Shown: positions 16,656-25,298 of the stretch, one piece after another | Numbering within the stretch: the stretch's first letter is position 1 | Layout: every line of letters begins with the position of its first letter | Assembly: GCF_000657795.2 (NCBI RefSeq) | Contig: NZ_JHEP02000007.1 | Location: 172,446-236,445, forward strand | Direction: 5' to 3' | Source of the DNA: Bordetella pseudohinzii | GTDB taxonomy: Bacteria; Pseudomonadota; Gammaproteobacteria; Burkholderiales; Burkholderiaceae_B | Length of the DNA: 64,000 bases | Notes under the pieces: model-generated | The model's database searches: none | The model's input: the letters and a program-made list of their open reading frames with translations, nothing else | Told to the model about the DNA's origin: nothing | Translations under genes and position numbers: made by a program

Positions 16656-17483
16656 TCAGGCGCGCAGAAAGGCCAGCAGATCCGCGTTGACGCGATCCTG
16701 CAGCGTGGCGGTAAGTCCGTGGGCGGCGCCGGGGTAATAGATTTCGGTTGCGTGCTTGACCAGCCGCGCGGCCTTCCTGGCCGAATCGTGCACCGGCACG
16801 ATCTGGTCGTCCTCGCCATGCATGAACAAGGTCGGCACCTCGATCTTCTTCAGGTCTTCCGTGAAATCCGTCTCCGAAAAAGCCTTGATGCAGTCATAGG
16901 CGTTTTTCTGCCCGCTTTGCATGCTCCACAGCCAAAACTGGTCCAGCAGGCCTTGCGAGACCTGGGCGCCGGGCCGGTTGGCCCCATAGAAGGGGATGGC
17001 AAGATTCTTGTAGTACTGCGAGCGATCGCCCGCCACGCCCTTGCGTATCTCATCGAAAACCTCGATGGGCAGACCTTCCGGATTGGCGGCCGACTTGAGC
17101 ATGACGGGAGGAACGGCTCCGATGAGCACCGCGCGCGCCACGCGCCTGTTGCCATGGCGGCCGATATAGCGCGCCACCTCGCCGCCGCCGGTGGAATGGC
17201 CGACCATGCTGATCTGCTTCAGATCCAGCGCCTCGATCAGCTGCGCCAGATCATCGGCGTAGCCATTCATGTCGTTGCCCGAGGACGCTTGCGAGGAGCG
17301 GCCGTGGCCGCGTCTGTCATGGGCGATCACGCGAAAGCCGTGGCGCGCCAGGAAGTGCATTTGCCCGTCCCAGGCATCCGCGTTGAGCGGCCAGCCGTGA
17401 GAAAAGGTGACAACGGGGCCCTCGCCCCAGTCCTTGTAGTAGATCTGTGTTCCATCCGAGGTGGTAATGATATTGCCGGTCAT
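16656..17483 (-). CDS. Alpha/beta hydrolase, non-haem chloroperoxidase / arylesterase type
   Basis: A 275-residue alpha/beta hydrolase very like bacterial cofactor-free haloperoxidases. It has the oxyanion region [26 protein letters not shown], the nucleophile elbow [13 protein letters not shown] with serine 97, the acid in [11 protein letters not shown] and the histidine in [12 protein letters not shown]. Length is exactly the family norm. The start has GGAGATCG upstream. It forms a likely two-gene unit with the MBL-fold enzyme. Perhydrolase or esterase activity is expected, but the natural substrate is not known. Confidence 0.88.
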   Translation of the reverse strand: MTGNIITTSDGTQIYYKDWGEGPVVTFSHGWPLNADAWDGQMHFLARHGFRVIAHDRRGHGRSSQASSGNDMNGYADDLAQLIEALDLKQISMVGHSTGGGEVARYIGRHGNRRVARAVLIGAVPPVMLKSAANPEGLPIEVFDEIRKGVAGDRSQYYKNLAIPFYGANRPGAQVSQGLLDQFWLWSMQSGQKNAYDCIKAFSETDFTEDLKKIEVPTLFMHGEDDQIVPVHDSARKAARLVKHATEIYYPGAAHGLTATLQDRVNADLLAFLRA

Positions 17484-17741
17484 GGTCGATCTCCGGTTCG
17501 ATTGAGGGAGGTGTCGCGCGATCCAGCCGTGGACCTTCGCGTCCTCGCTGGATGGAAGTCATGGTAGGCAGGCGCTCAGATGCCCGGTAGACATGCGCCG
17601 GGAAGCATGTTGTTGTGCGGCGCGCACCAATGCGGCCCGCGCCATGCGGCGCGATCATGTTCCGGCCGCGCTTGTCCTGCCCGTCGCGCTACGGCAAAAT
17701 CCCCTGTCCGACGCTCTCATCCACGGGCGCCGACCCTTTCC

Positions 17742-18620
17742 ATGACCGACTCCACCCTGTTATTCGACCGCCATCGCCCGCGCCTGTTCGGCATCGCCTA
17801 TCGCATGCTGGGAGCCGTCGCCGAAGCCGAGGACGTCGTGCAGGACGCCTGGTTGCGCTGGCACGGCGCCGATCGTTCAGCGATCGACAACGCGGAAGCC
17901 TGGCTGGTGAGCGTCACCACGCGCCTGGCCATCGATCGCCTGCGCGCCGCCAAGGCCGAGCGCGAACACTATGTGGGCGTCTGGCTGCCCGAGCCCATGC
18001 TCATGGCCGCGCCCGCCACGCCGGAAGAGATCCATGAGCTGGCCGACGACGTCTCGGTGGCGTTTCTGTACATGCTCGAACAGCTCTCGCCCGACGCGCG
18101 CGCGGCCTTCGTGATGCGCGAGGTTCTCGACGCGGGCTACGGAGACATCGCCCGCACCCTCGACAAGACCGAGGCCGCGGCGCGGCAGCTCGTACACCGC
18201 GCCCGGCAGCAACTGCGCCGGGGCGCGCCGCGCCAGTCCGTGCCCCGCGCGACCCTGCAGCGCCTGCTGCTGGCCTTCTCCGAGGCCATGCAACGCAGCG
18301 ATTTCCATGGCCTGCACGCCTTGCTGAGCGAGGACGCCGAACTCATCGGCGACGGTGGCGGCAAAGTCTCCAGCTTTGCCAGCCTGGTGGGCGGCAAGCG
18401 CCTCGCGCAACTCTTCTATGCCGGCAAGCGCCGCTACCGGGAGGCGTTGCATACCCGCGTGGTGCAGGTCAATGGCCAATGGACTTTGCTGCGCTTCGTC
18501 GACGGCGCGCTGGAGTCCGTGCAATCCTATGACACGGACGGGGAGCGCCTCACCCGCGTGCTGGTCCAACGCAATCCGGACAAGCTGGCGCGCATCGCCG
18601 CCGCGCTGGCGCGGCCCTGA
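17742..18620 (+). CDS. ECF41-family RNA polymerase sigma factor with C-terminal SnoaL-like domain
   Basis: A 292-residue protein. Sigma region 2 (LFDRHRPRLFGIAYRMLGAVAEAEDVVQDAWLRW) and region 4 (LSPDARAAFVMREVLDAGYGDIARTLDKTEAAARQLVHRARQ) are followed by about 100 extra residues of a SnoaL/NTF2-like fold. The three hallmark motifs of ECF41 are all present: WLPEP in the linker, DGGGK in the extension and NPDKL at the end. In this family the extension modulates activity instead of a separate anti-sigma factor, and none is encoded here. The cupin, LysR and AhpD-like genes nearby are possible targets. The ATG at 17742 is chosen because the sigma-2 region starts right after it. Confidence 0.92.
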   Translation: MTDSTLLFDRHRPRLFGIAYRMLGAVAEAEDVVQDAWLRWHGADRSAIDNAEAWLVSVTTRLAIDRLRAAKAEREHYVGVWLPEPMLMAAPATPEEIHELADDVSVAFLYMLEQLSPDARAAFVMREVLDAGYGDIARTLDKTEAAARQLVHRARQQLRRGAPRQSVPRATLQRLLLAFSEAMQRSDFHGLHALLSEDAELIGDGGGKVSSFASLVGGKRLAQLFYAGKRRYREALHTRVVQVNGQWTLLRFVDGALESVQSYDTDGERLTRVLVQRNPDKLARIAAALARP

Positions 18621-18726
18621 CGCGCCTGTTGCGCATCAGGCAACACCGTGCTCCCTTGTTTGTCTCTACCGCGGCGGCGCCCGCGTTCCTACCATGCTTC
18701 TGTCACGCCACCACCCAGGACAGATC

Positions 18727-19161
18727 ATGACCAAACTCCCGCACTTTTACGCGCCGCTGTTGGCCGCCGGCGTCCTCTTGGGCTCCCTTGCCCACGCCGC
18801 CCCGGATCAGCATGCCGCGCCCGCCCGTCCCGCCGACCCCATCGTCACCGAGCTGATGACCCGCGCCCTGCCGCAGGCGGCCGGCAAGGAGGCCATGATG
18901 ATCCTTGTCGACTATCCTCCCGGCGCGGCCGACCCCATTCACCGCCATGACGCCTCCGCCTTCGTCTACGTGCTTGAAGGCAGCATCGTCATGCAGGTCC
19001 AGGGAGGCCAGGAGGTCACCTTGACGCCGGGCCAGACTTTCTATGAAGGCCCCGAGGACGTGCACACGGTAGGCCGCAATGCCAGCAAGACCCAGCCGGC
19101 CCGGTTCCTCGCCGTGCTGATCAAAAAACAGGGCGCGCCCGCCCTCATCCCAACAAACTAG
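18727..19161 (+). CDS. Secreted cupin-domain protein
   Basis: A 144-residue protein with a signal peptide (FYAPLLAAGVLLGSLAHAA) and one cupin barrel. Motif 1 is YPPGAADPIHRHDASAFVYVLEGSIVMQVQGG with metal-binding histidines, and motif 2 is TPGQTFYEGPEDVHTVGRNAS. AGGACAG precedes the ATG at 18727. It follows the ECF41 gene by about 105 bases and is closed by a strong terminator, so it may belong to the sigma factor's transcription unit. Binding or enzymatic role is unknown. Confidence 0.83.
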   Translation: MTKLPHFYAPLLAAGVLLGSLAHAAPDQHAAPARPADPIVTELMTRALPQAAGKEAMMILVDYPPGAADPIHRHDASAFVYVLEGSIVMQVQGGQEVTLTPGQTFYEGPEDVHTVGRNASKTQPARFLAVLIKKQGAPALIPTN

Positions 19162-19211
19162 GGACGCATTAAATACCTTCTGGCGCATCCCATTCCAGGC
19201 TCGTCCGGACA

Positions 19212-19239
19212 GACTCCCCGCGTGGGAGTCACTTTTTTT
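19212..19239 (+). terminator. Rho-independent terminator after the cupin gene
   Basis: A perfect 7-bp stem, GACTCCC (19212-19218) with GGGAGTC (19224-19230) around the loop CGCGT, is followed by AC and seven T residues (19233-19239). It is the cleanest intrinsic terminator in the window and separates the sigma/cupin unit from the LysR gene. Confidence 0.85.
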
Positions 19240-19249
19240 GGGGCGTCCC

Positions 19250-19276
19250 CGTCACAAAACGCCCCACGCAACCGTC
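19250..19276 (+). promoter_or_regulatory. Candidate ECF41-dependent promoter upstream of the LysR gene
   Basis: CGTCACA (19250-19256) is followed after exactly 16 bases by CGTC (19273-19276). From memory, ECF41 promoters read TGTCACA-N16-CGTC, so this matches all but one base with correct spacing. It lies about 45 bases before the LysR start at 19319 and right after the terminator. Recognition by the sigma factor at 17742 is inferred. Confidence 0.45.
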
Positions 19277-19318
19277 TTAGGAGATAGGATCAACCCAAGC
19301 CGCGGCGCCGCCACCACC

Positions 19319-20314
19319 ATGTCGACTCCCCAACCCGACCCATCAATCCCCACACCCCCGGCCTCGCTGGCCGACACCTTCGCCGCCAGCTACGCCGGCG
19401 TCATGGCCTTTATCGCCGTGGCCACGGAAGGCAATTTCGCCAAGGCCGCGGACCGCCTGGGCATCGGCCGCTCCGCCGTCAGCCGCAGCGTGCAGAAGCT
19501 CGAAGACCAGTTGGGCGTCCGGCTGTTCGTGCGCACGACGCGCAACACCTCGCTGACGGCAGAAGGCAAGCGGTTCTATGAGCAATGCCAGCCCGGCGTC
19601 GAACGCATCATCCGGGCCCTGGATGACATGCGCGAATTGCGCGACGGCCCGCCCACGGGCCAGCTGCGCGTCTGCTCCACGGTCGGGTTCGGCCGCAAGA
19701 TCGTCGCGCCGCTGCTCAAGGGGTTCCGGGAGGCCTATCCGGCCATTTCGGTGGAACTGCTGCTCGATGACGCCCCCACCGACTTCGCCGCCGACCGCGT
19801 CGACCTGTCATTCCGCAACGGCCGCATGGACGACAGCCAGGTCATCGCCAAGAAGATCATCCCCATGCAGATGATGCTCTGCGCCTCGCCCGACTACCTC
19901 GCCCGGCACGGCACGCCGGCCAGCGTGGACGAACTGTCCCGCCACCGCTGCGTGAATTTCCTGTTCGCCTCGGGCCGCGTCTATGAGTGGGAGTTCAAGA
20001 TTGACGGCCAGATACGCAAGTTCGCGCCGCCCGCCATGCTGACTTTCAATGATGCCGACCTCGTGCTCCAGGCAGTGCTCGACGGGCACGGCATCGCCCA
20101 GATGGCCGGCTACCAGGTCTGCGAGCATCTGCGCGCCGGCAGGCTGGCCTCCTTCCTGCCGCAATATGCGCCCGACGACCGGGGCCACTACCTGTGCTTT
20201 CTGAGCCGCCAGCACCTGCCGGCCCGCATGCGCCTGTTCATCGACTACATGACCGAACACATCCGCGCGCTCGATTTGCTGAGCATGGACAGCCTGCTCG
20301 CCCGGCCGGCCTAG
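19319..20314 (+). CDS. LysR family transcriptional regulator
   Basis: About 331 residues. The N-terminal helix-turn-helix is FIAVATEGNFAKAADRLGIGRSAVSRSVQKLEDQLGVRLFVRTTRNTSLT, and the periplasmic-binding-like effector domain runs from about residue 115 (TGQLRVCSTVGFGRKIVAPLLKGF). The C-terminal HIRALDLLSMDSLL is an ordinary tail. The ATG at 19319 has no close ribosome site; an AGGAGATAGGA lies about 30 bases too far upstream. It is convergent with the Ohr/NmrA/AhpD operon, which it may regulate, and its promoter has ECF41-like elements. Confidence 0.88.
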   Translation: MSTPQPDPSIPTPPASLADTFAASYAGVMAFIAVATEGNFAKAADRLGIGRSAVSRSVQKLEDQLGVRLFVRTTRNTSLTAEGKRFYEQCQPGVERIIRALDDMRELRDGPPTGQLRVCSTVGFGRKIVAPLLKGFREAYPAISVELLLDDAPTDFAADRVDLSFRNGRMDDSQVIAKKIIPMQMMLCASPDYLARHGTPASVDELSRHRCVNFLFASGRVYEWEFKIDGQIRKFAPPAMLTFNDADLVLQAVLDGHGIAQMAGYQVCEHLRAGRLASFLPQYAPDDRGHYLCFLSRQHLPARMRLFIDYMTEHIRALDLLSMDSLLARPA

Positions 20315-20317
20315 CCG

Positions 20318-20812
20318 CTATTGCGTCAGGACAAGCACGCTCTCTATCCCGTCCTGGGTCATCTTGACGTAGGGGCAAAGGCGCTCGGTATTGCGCAGCA
20401 ATTCCTCGGCCACCGGCCTGGCCACGCCCGGCAAATGAAGATTGACCTCCGCCCTCAAGGCGAACAGGCCGTCGACCGGATCGCGGCCAAACGCCACGCT
20501 GGCCGTGACGGAAGCCTCGCCCAGCGCCACGCCGGCGCGTTCGGCCAGCATGGCCAGCGCCCCATGAAAACAGGCGGCATAGCCCGCGGCGAACAACTGC
20601 TCGGGATTGGTCCCCCCGCCCGAGCCTCCCAGCTCCACCGGCAGCCGCAATTCCACGAGCAGCTCGCCATCATCGGAGATGGCGATGCCGCTGGCGCGGC
20701 CGTGCCCGGCCTGCCCGCCGCGCACGGTCACGCTGGTCGTATAGAGCGGCTGAAAGTCTCTGCCCCGGTACTTATCCAGGAGAGACTGCGCGGGCGGGCG
20801 CGGTCCGCTCAT
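20318..20812 (-). CDS. OsmC/Ohr family organic hydroperoxide reductase
   Basis: A 164-residue Ohr-type thiol peroxidase. The first reactive cysteine lies in NPEQLFAAGYAACFHGAL and the second in RNTERLCPYVKMTQ, the usual pair that reduces organic hydroperoxides with lipoyl-protein electrons. The N-terminus carries about 20 residues more than compact Ohr proteins. It is the last gene of a three-gene minus-strand group (AhpD-like, NmrA-like, Ohr), with 2 bases between it and the previous gene. Confidence 0.88.
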   Translation of the reverse strand: MSGPRPPAQSLLDKYRGRDFQPLYTTSVTVRGGQAGHGRASGIAISDDGELLVELRLPVELGGSGGGTNPEQLFAAGYAACFHGALAMLAERAGVALGEASVTASVAFGRDPVDGLFALRAEVNLHLPGVARPVAEELLRNTERLCPYVKMTQDGIESVLVLTQ

Positions 20813-20814
20813 CG

Positions 20815-21582
20815 CTAACCCTGGGCCTGGCCTCGGGTCGGCGCGCCCGATCGCTCGAACCAGGTCTCGAAGTCGATCGATCCCAGACGCGGGCCGGGAA
20901 GCAGCGTGTCTTCGTCGAGCAAGGCGCCGAAATAGCGCGCGCCCGGGTCGGCGTGCAAGGCGCGCGTATCGCCCATCTTGTCCATATAGCGCCGCGCCAG
21001 CTCCGCCAGCGGCACCCGGTCCGGACCGGCGATTTCCACCGTGTCGTTCAAGGGCGGCGCCAAGGCCACGTCGGCCATGGCCTGCGCCACGTCGTCCGAG
21101 GCGATGGGCTGCACGAAGGCGCGGGCCAGGCGCACCTCATCGCCCACCGTCCCGGACTGCACGATTCCGCCCAGAAACTCGAAGAACTGCGTGCTTTGAA
21201 CGATGGTGTAGGGGATATTTCCCGCCTTGATCAGGTTTTCCTGGGCGATCTTGCCGCGGAAATACCCGCTGTCGGCCAGCCGGTGCGTGCCCACCACGGA
21301 CAGGGCCACATGATGGCGCACGCCCGCGCGCGCCTCGGCCGCCAGCAGATTGCGGCCCGAGGTCTGGAAAAACGCCAGCACCGCCTGGTCTTCGAAAGAG
21401 GGCGAGTTGGCCACATCCACCACCGTCTCCACCCCCGCCAGGGCCGCATCCAGCCCCTCTCCGGTGAGGGTATTGACGCCGGTCGCGGGCGAGGCGGCGA
21501 TCGCCTCGTGGCCGCGCGCGATCAGCCGTTTCACGAGTTTCGAGCCAATCAGGCCCGTGCCGCCAATGACGAGGATCTTCAT
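20815..21582 (-). CDS. NmrA-like NAD(P)-binding SDR protein
   Basis: A 255-residue atypical short-chain dehydrogenase/NmrA protein. The N-terminal dinucleotide motif is ILVIGGTGLIGSKLVKRLIARGH, followed by VVDVANSPSFEDQA, HHVALSVVGTHRL and YTIVQSTQFFEF. There is no classical YxxxK, as is usual for NmrA-type redox sensors or reductases. It lies between the AhpD-like and Ohr genes in the same orientation with gaps of 9 and 2 bases, suggesting a shared oxidative- or electrophile-stress role. Confidence 0.85.
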   Translation of the reverse strand: MKILVIGGTGLIGSKLVKRLIARGHEAIAASPATGVNTLTGEGLDAALAGVETVVDVANSPSFEDQAVLAFFQTSGRNLLAAEARAGVRHHVALSVVGTHRLADSGYFRGKIAQENLIKAGNIPYTIVQSTQFFEFLGGIVQSGTVGDEVRLARAFVQPIASDDVAQAMADVALAPPLNDTVEIAGPDRVPLAELARRYMDKMGDTRALHADPGARYFGALLDEDTLLPGPRLGSIDFETWFERSGAPTRGQAQG

Positions 21583-21591
21583 GGCGGCTCC

Positions 21592-22071
21592 TTAGTTGAA
21601 CTTGGCCTTGTCCAGGCCATAGGCCTTGTCGGCCGATCCCGGCACGGTCCGGAACCCCACGTTCAACCGGTTCCAGCCATTGATCGCCATCACCGCGAAG
21701 CTCAAATCGGAGATTTCTTTCTCCGACAGCTGCTCGCGCACGCGCTCATACACCTCGTCGGGCACGCCATGCGCCCCCAGCGTGGTCAGCGCCTCGGTCC
21801 AGGCCAGGCAGGCCCGCTCGCGCGGCGAGAACTCGGCCGACTCCCGCCAGATGGCGACATGATGCAGGCGCAGCTCGTGTTCGCCATGGATCTTGGCCTG
21901 TTTGACGTGCATATCCAGGCAGAAGCCGCAGCCATTGATCTGCGAGGCGCGGATTTCGATCAGATCCAGGATGGACTGCTCGATCGCGCCGGACTTCAGC
22001 AGCATGCCGAATTCGACAAACTTCTTGAACAGTTCGGGAGACTGCGCGAACGCATTGACACGTTGACTCAT
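21592..22071 (-). CDS. AhpD-like carboxymuconolactone decarboxylase family protein
   Basis: About 159 residues of the CMD/AhpD fold. The redox motif is RASQINGCGFCLDMHVKQA (CxxC followed by His), preceded by a conserved glutamate region LDLIEIRA, and the second half has ERACLAWTEALT. It acts as a thiol peroxidase or disulfide reductase in related proteins. The ATG at 22071 has GGAGGAATC upstream; an earlier in-frame start would add unrelated residues. CMD proteins are the classical target genes of ECF41 sigma factors, and one is encoded 3.5 kb away, but I see no ECF41-type promoter directly upstream of this gene. Confidence 0.88.
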   Translation of the reverse strand: MSQRVNAFAQSPELFKKFVEFGMLLKSGAIEQSILDLIEIRASQINGCGFCLDMHVKQAKIHGEHELRLHHVAIWRESAEFSPRERACLAWTEALTTLGAHGVPDEVYERVREQLSEKEISDLSFAVMAINGWNRLNVGFRTVPGSADKAYGLDKAKFN

Positions 22072-22174
22072 GATGATTCCTCCGAGGGCCGCCGGCGGGT
22101 GCCGGCCGATGATGAACACACGGCCTCATCGTAGGTTTGGGGAGTCAAGGGCGGAAGACCTGGAGAGGGGATCA

Positions 22175-22200
22175 CGATGTTGCCCCGGCGGCAACAATCG
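22175..22200 (-). terminator. Hairpin after the small lipoprotein gene
   Basis: A stem of about 10 bp (CGATGTTGCC with GGCAACAATCG, one bulged A) around the loop CCGGC lies 20 bases after the stop of the gene at 22221. There is no T run behind it, so it could be a weak terminator or an mRNA 3' end structure. Confidence 0.4.
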
Positions 22201-22220
22201 CCGGGCCGGCCCCGACGGTC

Positions 22221-22481
22221 TCAGTTCCGGTTGATCCAGTCCTGGGTGTCCTGGATGAACCAGGGCAGGATCAGGCGCTCGCCCTCGCCCGACTGTATGG
22301 TCAGGCGGCGGCCCGACAAATCCCCGCCGCCGTTTGCCTGCGTGGCGGAGGACGGCTGGCTGCGGTAGTCCATGGAACTCGGCCGGGGCGGATGGTCCGC
22401 GCCGCAGCCGGCGAGCGATGCGCATGCCGCCATGGCGAGAATGGCCAGCCATGACCGCGCGGCGAAGTGGGTGGTCTTCAT
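22221..22481 (-). CDS. Small putative lipoprotein
   Basis: An 86-residue protein with a lipoprotein signal peptide: a basic start, the hydrophobic WLAILAMAACASLAG and a lipobox SLAGC with cysteine 26 as the likely lipidated residue. The mature part is polar (Ser/Pro/Gln rich) and ends LPWFIQDTQDWINRN. I do not recognise a family. It is short but has high-GC codon use and a proper signal sequence, so it is probably real. No functional clue comes from its neighbours. Confidence 0.65.
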   Translation of the reverse strand: MKTTHFAARSWLAILAMAACASLAGCGADHPPRPSSMDYRSQPSSATQANGGGDLSGRRLTIQSGEGERLILPWFIQDTQDWINRN

Positions 22482-22650
22482 AGGCGTCTGCTTCCTGCTG
22501 GGACGGGCCCGGGAGGGCTGACACCACTATAACGCGGACGTCTGCCCTGCCTTGCCTTGCGTCCCTCGGATGGGCCCGACGCCTGCGCCGATGTGCGCAA
22601 CAAGTTCCGCTCCCGTCTCCTCCCCGGCGCCAGGGGCCCGCGTGTGGCGC

Positions 22651-23559
22651 TCAGAGCACGCCAGGCAGGGCCATCTCGAAACCCGCCTTGGCCAGCTCGA
22701 ACTGGCATTGCTCGAACCCGGTGGACGGCACGAGTTCGCCATCGCGGTCCCGGATCTCGGCCAGGCGCTCCCGGATCTGCCCGGCGGCATCATCGGATTC
22801 GCCGATAAAGATGCCGCGCGTCATGGTGATGTGGGCGGCCTCGACGCTGCCGCCGCCGGCCAGCAGGATGCAGCGGCTGGGCGCATCCTGGTCGACAAGC
22901 GCCACCAGCGCCGGGCTGACCTCGGCCGGCGCCAGCCGCGCCATGGCCTCGGGCGTGAGCACGCCCTCGGTCATGCCGGTGGCCGCCGTGGGCGCCAGGC
23001 AATTGACGCGGATACCGTACCTCTCGCCTTCCAGCGCAAGCGTCTGCATCAGTCCGACCAGCGCCATTTTCGCGGCGCTATAGTTGGCCTGGCCGAAATT
23101 GCCGTAGAGGCCGGAGGACGAGGTCGTCAGGACGACCCGGCCATAACGCTGGGCGCGCATGGTTTCCCAGGCGGCCTTGACGCAATGGACACTGCCCATC
23201 AGATGCACGTCCATCACTACCCGAAAATCGTCCAGCGACATCTTGGAAAAGCTCTTGTCGCGCAAGATGCCGGCATTATTCACCAGGATATCCAACGTGC
23301 CCCAGCGCGCGACCGCGCCGGCCACCATCTCCTGCACGGCGTCATAGTCCCTGACGTCCGCGCCGGCGGCCACGGCCTCGCCCCCCTGGCGGCGGATTTC
23401 CTCCACTACGGCGCTGGCCGGCGACCCGGCATGCGCGCCGGCCACATCATTGACCACCACGCGCGCGCCCTGCCGCGCCAGTTCCAGGGCGTGGGCGCGG
23501 CCCAGTCCGCTGCCGGCTCCCGTGACAAGGGCAACGCGGCCCTGTAGTACTTTCTTCAT
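22651..23559 (-). CDS. SDR family oxidoreductase (MFE-2 / hydroxyacyl dehydrogenase-like)
   Basis: About 302 residues. The Rossmann motif is VALVTGAGSGLGRAHALELARQGA, followed by LVNNAGILRDKSF and the active site SSSGLYGNFGQANYSAAK. The GNFGQANYSAAK segment and the long C-terminus resemble the hydroxyacyl-CoA dehydrogenase domain of peroxisomal-type multifunctional enzyme 2. It should oxidise a secondary alcohol, probably a beta-hydroxy acid or thioester, with NAD(P). It lies 26 bases downstream of the BKACE gene and could generate that enzyme's beta-keto substrate. Confidence 0.88.
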   Translation of the reverse strand: MKKVLQGRVALVTGAGSGLGRAHALELARQGARVVVNDVAGAHAGSPASAVVEEIRRQGGEAVAAGADVRDYDAVQEMVAGAVARWGTLDILVNNAGILRDKSFSKMSLDDFRVVMDVHLMGSVHCVKAAWETMRAQRYGRVVLTTSSSGLYGNFGQANYSAAKMALVGLMQTLALEGERYGIRVNCLAPTAATGMTEGVLTPEAMARLAPAEVSPALVALVDQDAPSRCILLAGGGSVEAAHITMTRGIFIGESDDAAGQIRERLAEIRDRDGELVPSTGFEQCQFELAKAGFEMALPGVL

Positions 23560-23585
23560 CAATGCTCCAGTGAGTGTCCGCGCGG

Positions 23586-24527
23586 TCAGAAACCGACCGC
23601 GTCCCTGCCCTTGAGGCCCAGCATGGCGCGCGCCTCGTCCGGCGTAGCGATCTCCAATGACAAGGCTTCCAGGATAAGCCGGATGCGGGCGACTTGCTCG
23701 GCGCAGGATTTGGCCAATTGGCCCTTGGCCAGGTAGAGGCTGTCCTCCAGGCCCACGCGCACATTGCCGCCCATGATGGCGCCCATGGTCACCAGGGGCA
23801 TTTGGTGGCGGCCCGCGCCCAGCACCGAGAACCGGTAGCCGTCGCGCCCGAACAGTCGGTCGGCGGTGGTCTTCATCGTGGCGAGGTTCTCCGGATCTGG
23901 CCCCATGCCGCCCAGGATGCCGTAGATGCTCTGTATGAAAAGCGGCCCCTGCACCAGCCCCTCGTCGACGAAGTGCGCCAGGTTGTACAGATGCCCCAGG
24001 TCATAGCACTCGAATTCAAAGCGCGTGCCGCAATCCTCGCCCAGCACTTTGAGAATGTGGCGGATGTCGCGAAAGGTATTGCGGAAGATCAAGTCCTCCA
24101 TGCCCTCGACATAGGGGCGCTCCCAGTCATGGCGCCATTGCGAGATGCGCCGGGCGGCGGGATGGATGGAGAAGTTCATCGACCCCATGTTCAGCGAACA
24201 CATCTCGGGCTTGGCGCGCAAGGGATAGGCCAGGCGTTCTTCCAGGGTCATGCGCGTGCTGCCGCCAGTGGTGATGTTGATCACCGCATCGGTGGCGTCG
24301 CGGATGCGCGGCACGAACTGGTCGAAGATGGCGGGATCGGCGCTGGGCCGGCCGTCGCGCGGGTCGCGGGCATGCAGATGCAGGATGGCCGCGCCGGCGC
24401 GCGCCGCCTCGATCGCCTGTTCGGCGATCTGCTCGGGCGTGAGCGGAAGATGCTCGGACATGGTCGGCGTATGCACCGATCCGGTTACCGCGCAGGAGAT
24501 GATCACCTTGTCTTGGCTATTCTTCAT
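23586..24527 (-). CDS. Beta-keto acid cleavage enzyme (BKACE, DUF849)
   Basis: A 313-residue BKACE. The N-terminal VIISCAVTGSVHTPTMSEHLPLT and ILHLHARDPRDGRPS carry the zinc-binding HxH, VINITTGGST is the conserved strand, and EMCSLNMGSMNF, FECYDLGHLYNLAHFVDEG and MPLVTMGAIMGGNVRVGLEDS are characteristic. BKACEs condense a beta-keto acid with acetyl-CoA to give acetoacetate and a new CoA thioester. It is in the same run as a Liv importer and two SDRs, so the imported compound is probably a beta-hydroxy or beta-keto acid. The exact substrate cannot be read without the specificity residues being modelled. Confidence 0.92.
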   Translation of the reverse strand: MKNSQDKVIISCAVTGSVHTPTMSEHLPLTPEQIAEQAIEAARAGAAILHLHARDPRDGRPSADPAIFDQFVPRIRDATDAVINITTGGSTRMTLEERLAYPLRAKPEMCSLNMGSMNFSIHPAARRISQWRHDWERPYVEGMEDLIFRNTFRDIRHILKVLGEDCGTRFEFECYDLGHLYNLAHFVDEGLVQGPLFIQSIYGILGGMGPDPENLATMKTTADRLFGRDGYRFSVLGAGRHQMPLVTMGAIMGGNVRVGLEDSLYLAKGQLAKSCAEQVARIRLILEALSLEIATPDEARAMLGLKGRDAVGF

Positions 24528-24575
24528 GTCGATATCAGCTTCGCTAGGATGAGAAATCGGAAAAGCCGGCGGCGC

Positions 24576-25298
24576 TCATACCGCCAGCCATTGGGAAACC
24601 AGCGCCTCATTCGTGCCCAGTTCCTGCGGGCTGCCCTCGAAGACGATGCGGCCGTGGCCCATGACGCATATCCGCGTGGAGACCTTGAGCGCGATCGTCA
24701 GTTTCTGCTCGACCAGCACCACGGAGACGCCCTTGCGATGCATATCCCGGATGCATTCGCCGACCTGGGCGACGATCTTGGGCGCCAGCCCCTCGGTGGG
24801 CTCGTCGATCAGCATCACCAGCGGATTGCCCAGCAGGGAACGGCAGATGGTCAGCATCTGCTGTTCGCCGCCCGACATGCTGCCGGCCTTGGTGTTGCGG
24901 CGCTCTTTCAGGCGCGGGAAATAGTCGAACATCTGCTCCACCGTCCAGCGGTGGGCACCGGGCACGGGCGGCTGCTCTCCCATGCGCAGGTTCTCGTCCA
25001 CCGTCAGGTTGGCGAAGACTTCGCGCTCTTCGGGCACATAGGCCAGGCCCGCGCGGCAGATCGCATAAGGACGCGCGCCCGCCAGCTCGCGCCCGCGCAG
25101 ACGGACCTGCCCCGCGCTCGGCCTCACCAGGCCCATGATGGCCTTCATGGTGGTCGAGCGGCCCGAGCCGTTGCGGCCCACCAGGCTGACGACCTCGCCG
25201 CGTCCGACCTGCAAGTCCACGCCATGCAGGACATGGCTTTTGCCGTAATGCGCGTGCAGGTTTTCGACGCTCAGCAGCGTCGTGCTCTCGGCCTTCAT
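24576..25298 (-). CDS. livF: Liv-type ABC transporter ATP-binding protein LivF (second system)
   Basis: A 240-residue ATPase. Walker A is VGRNGSGRSTTMK, with R in place of the usual K-T run (GRNGSGRST), so the P-loop lysine position deserves notice. The signature is MSGGEQQML and Walker B is LVMLIDEPTEGL. It starts on an ATGA overlap with livG. The cluster supplies all other Liv components. The P-loop change could lower ATPase activity if it is not a sequence error. Confidence 0.88.
   Translation of the reverse strand: MKAESTTLLSVENLHAHYGKSHVLHGVDLQVGRGEVVSLVGRNGSGRSTTMKAIMGLVRPSAGQVRLRGRELAGARPYAICRAGLAYVPEEREVFANLTVDENLRMGEQPPVPGAHRWTVEQMFDYFPRLKERRNTKAGSMSGGEQQMLTICRSLLGNPLVMLIDEPTEGLAPKIVAQVGECIRDMHRKGVSVVLVEQKLTIALKVSTRICVMGHGRIVFEGSPQELGTNEALVSQWLAV

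Noticed and set aside
18694..18726. An upstream in-frame ATG for the cupin gene at 18694
   Set aside because: It would put charged residues before the signal peptide and lacks a ribosome site, whereas the ATG at 18727 has AGGACAG and a proper signal sequence right after.
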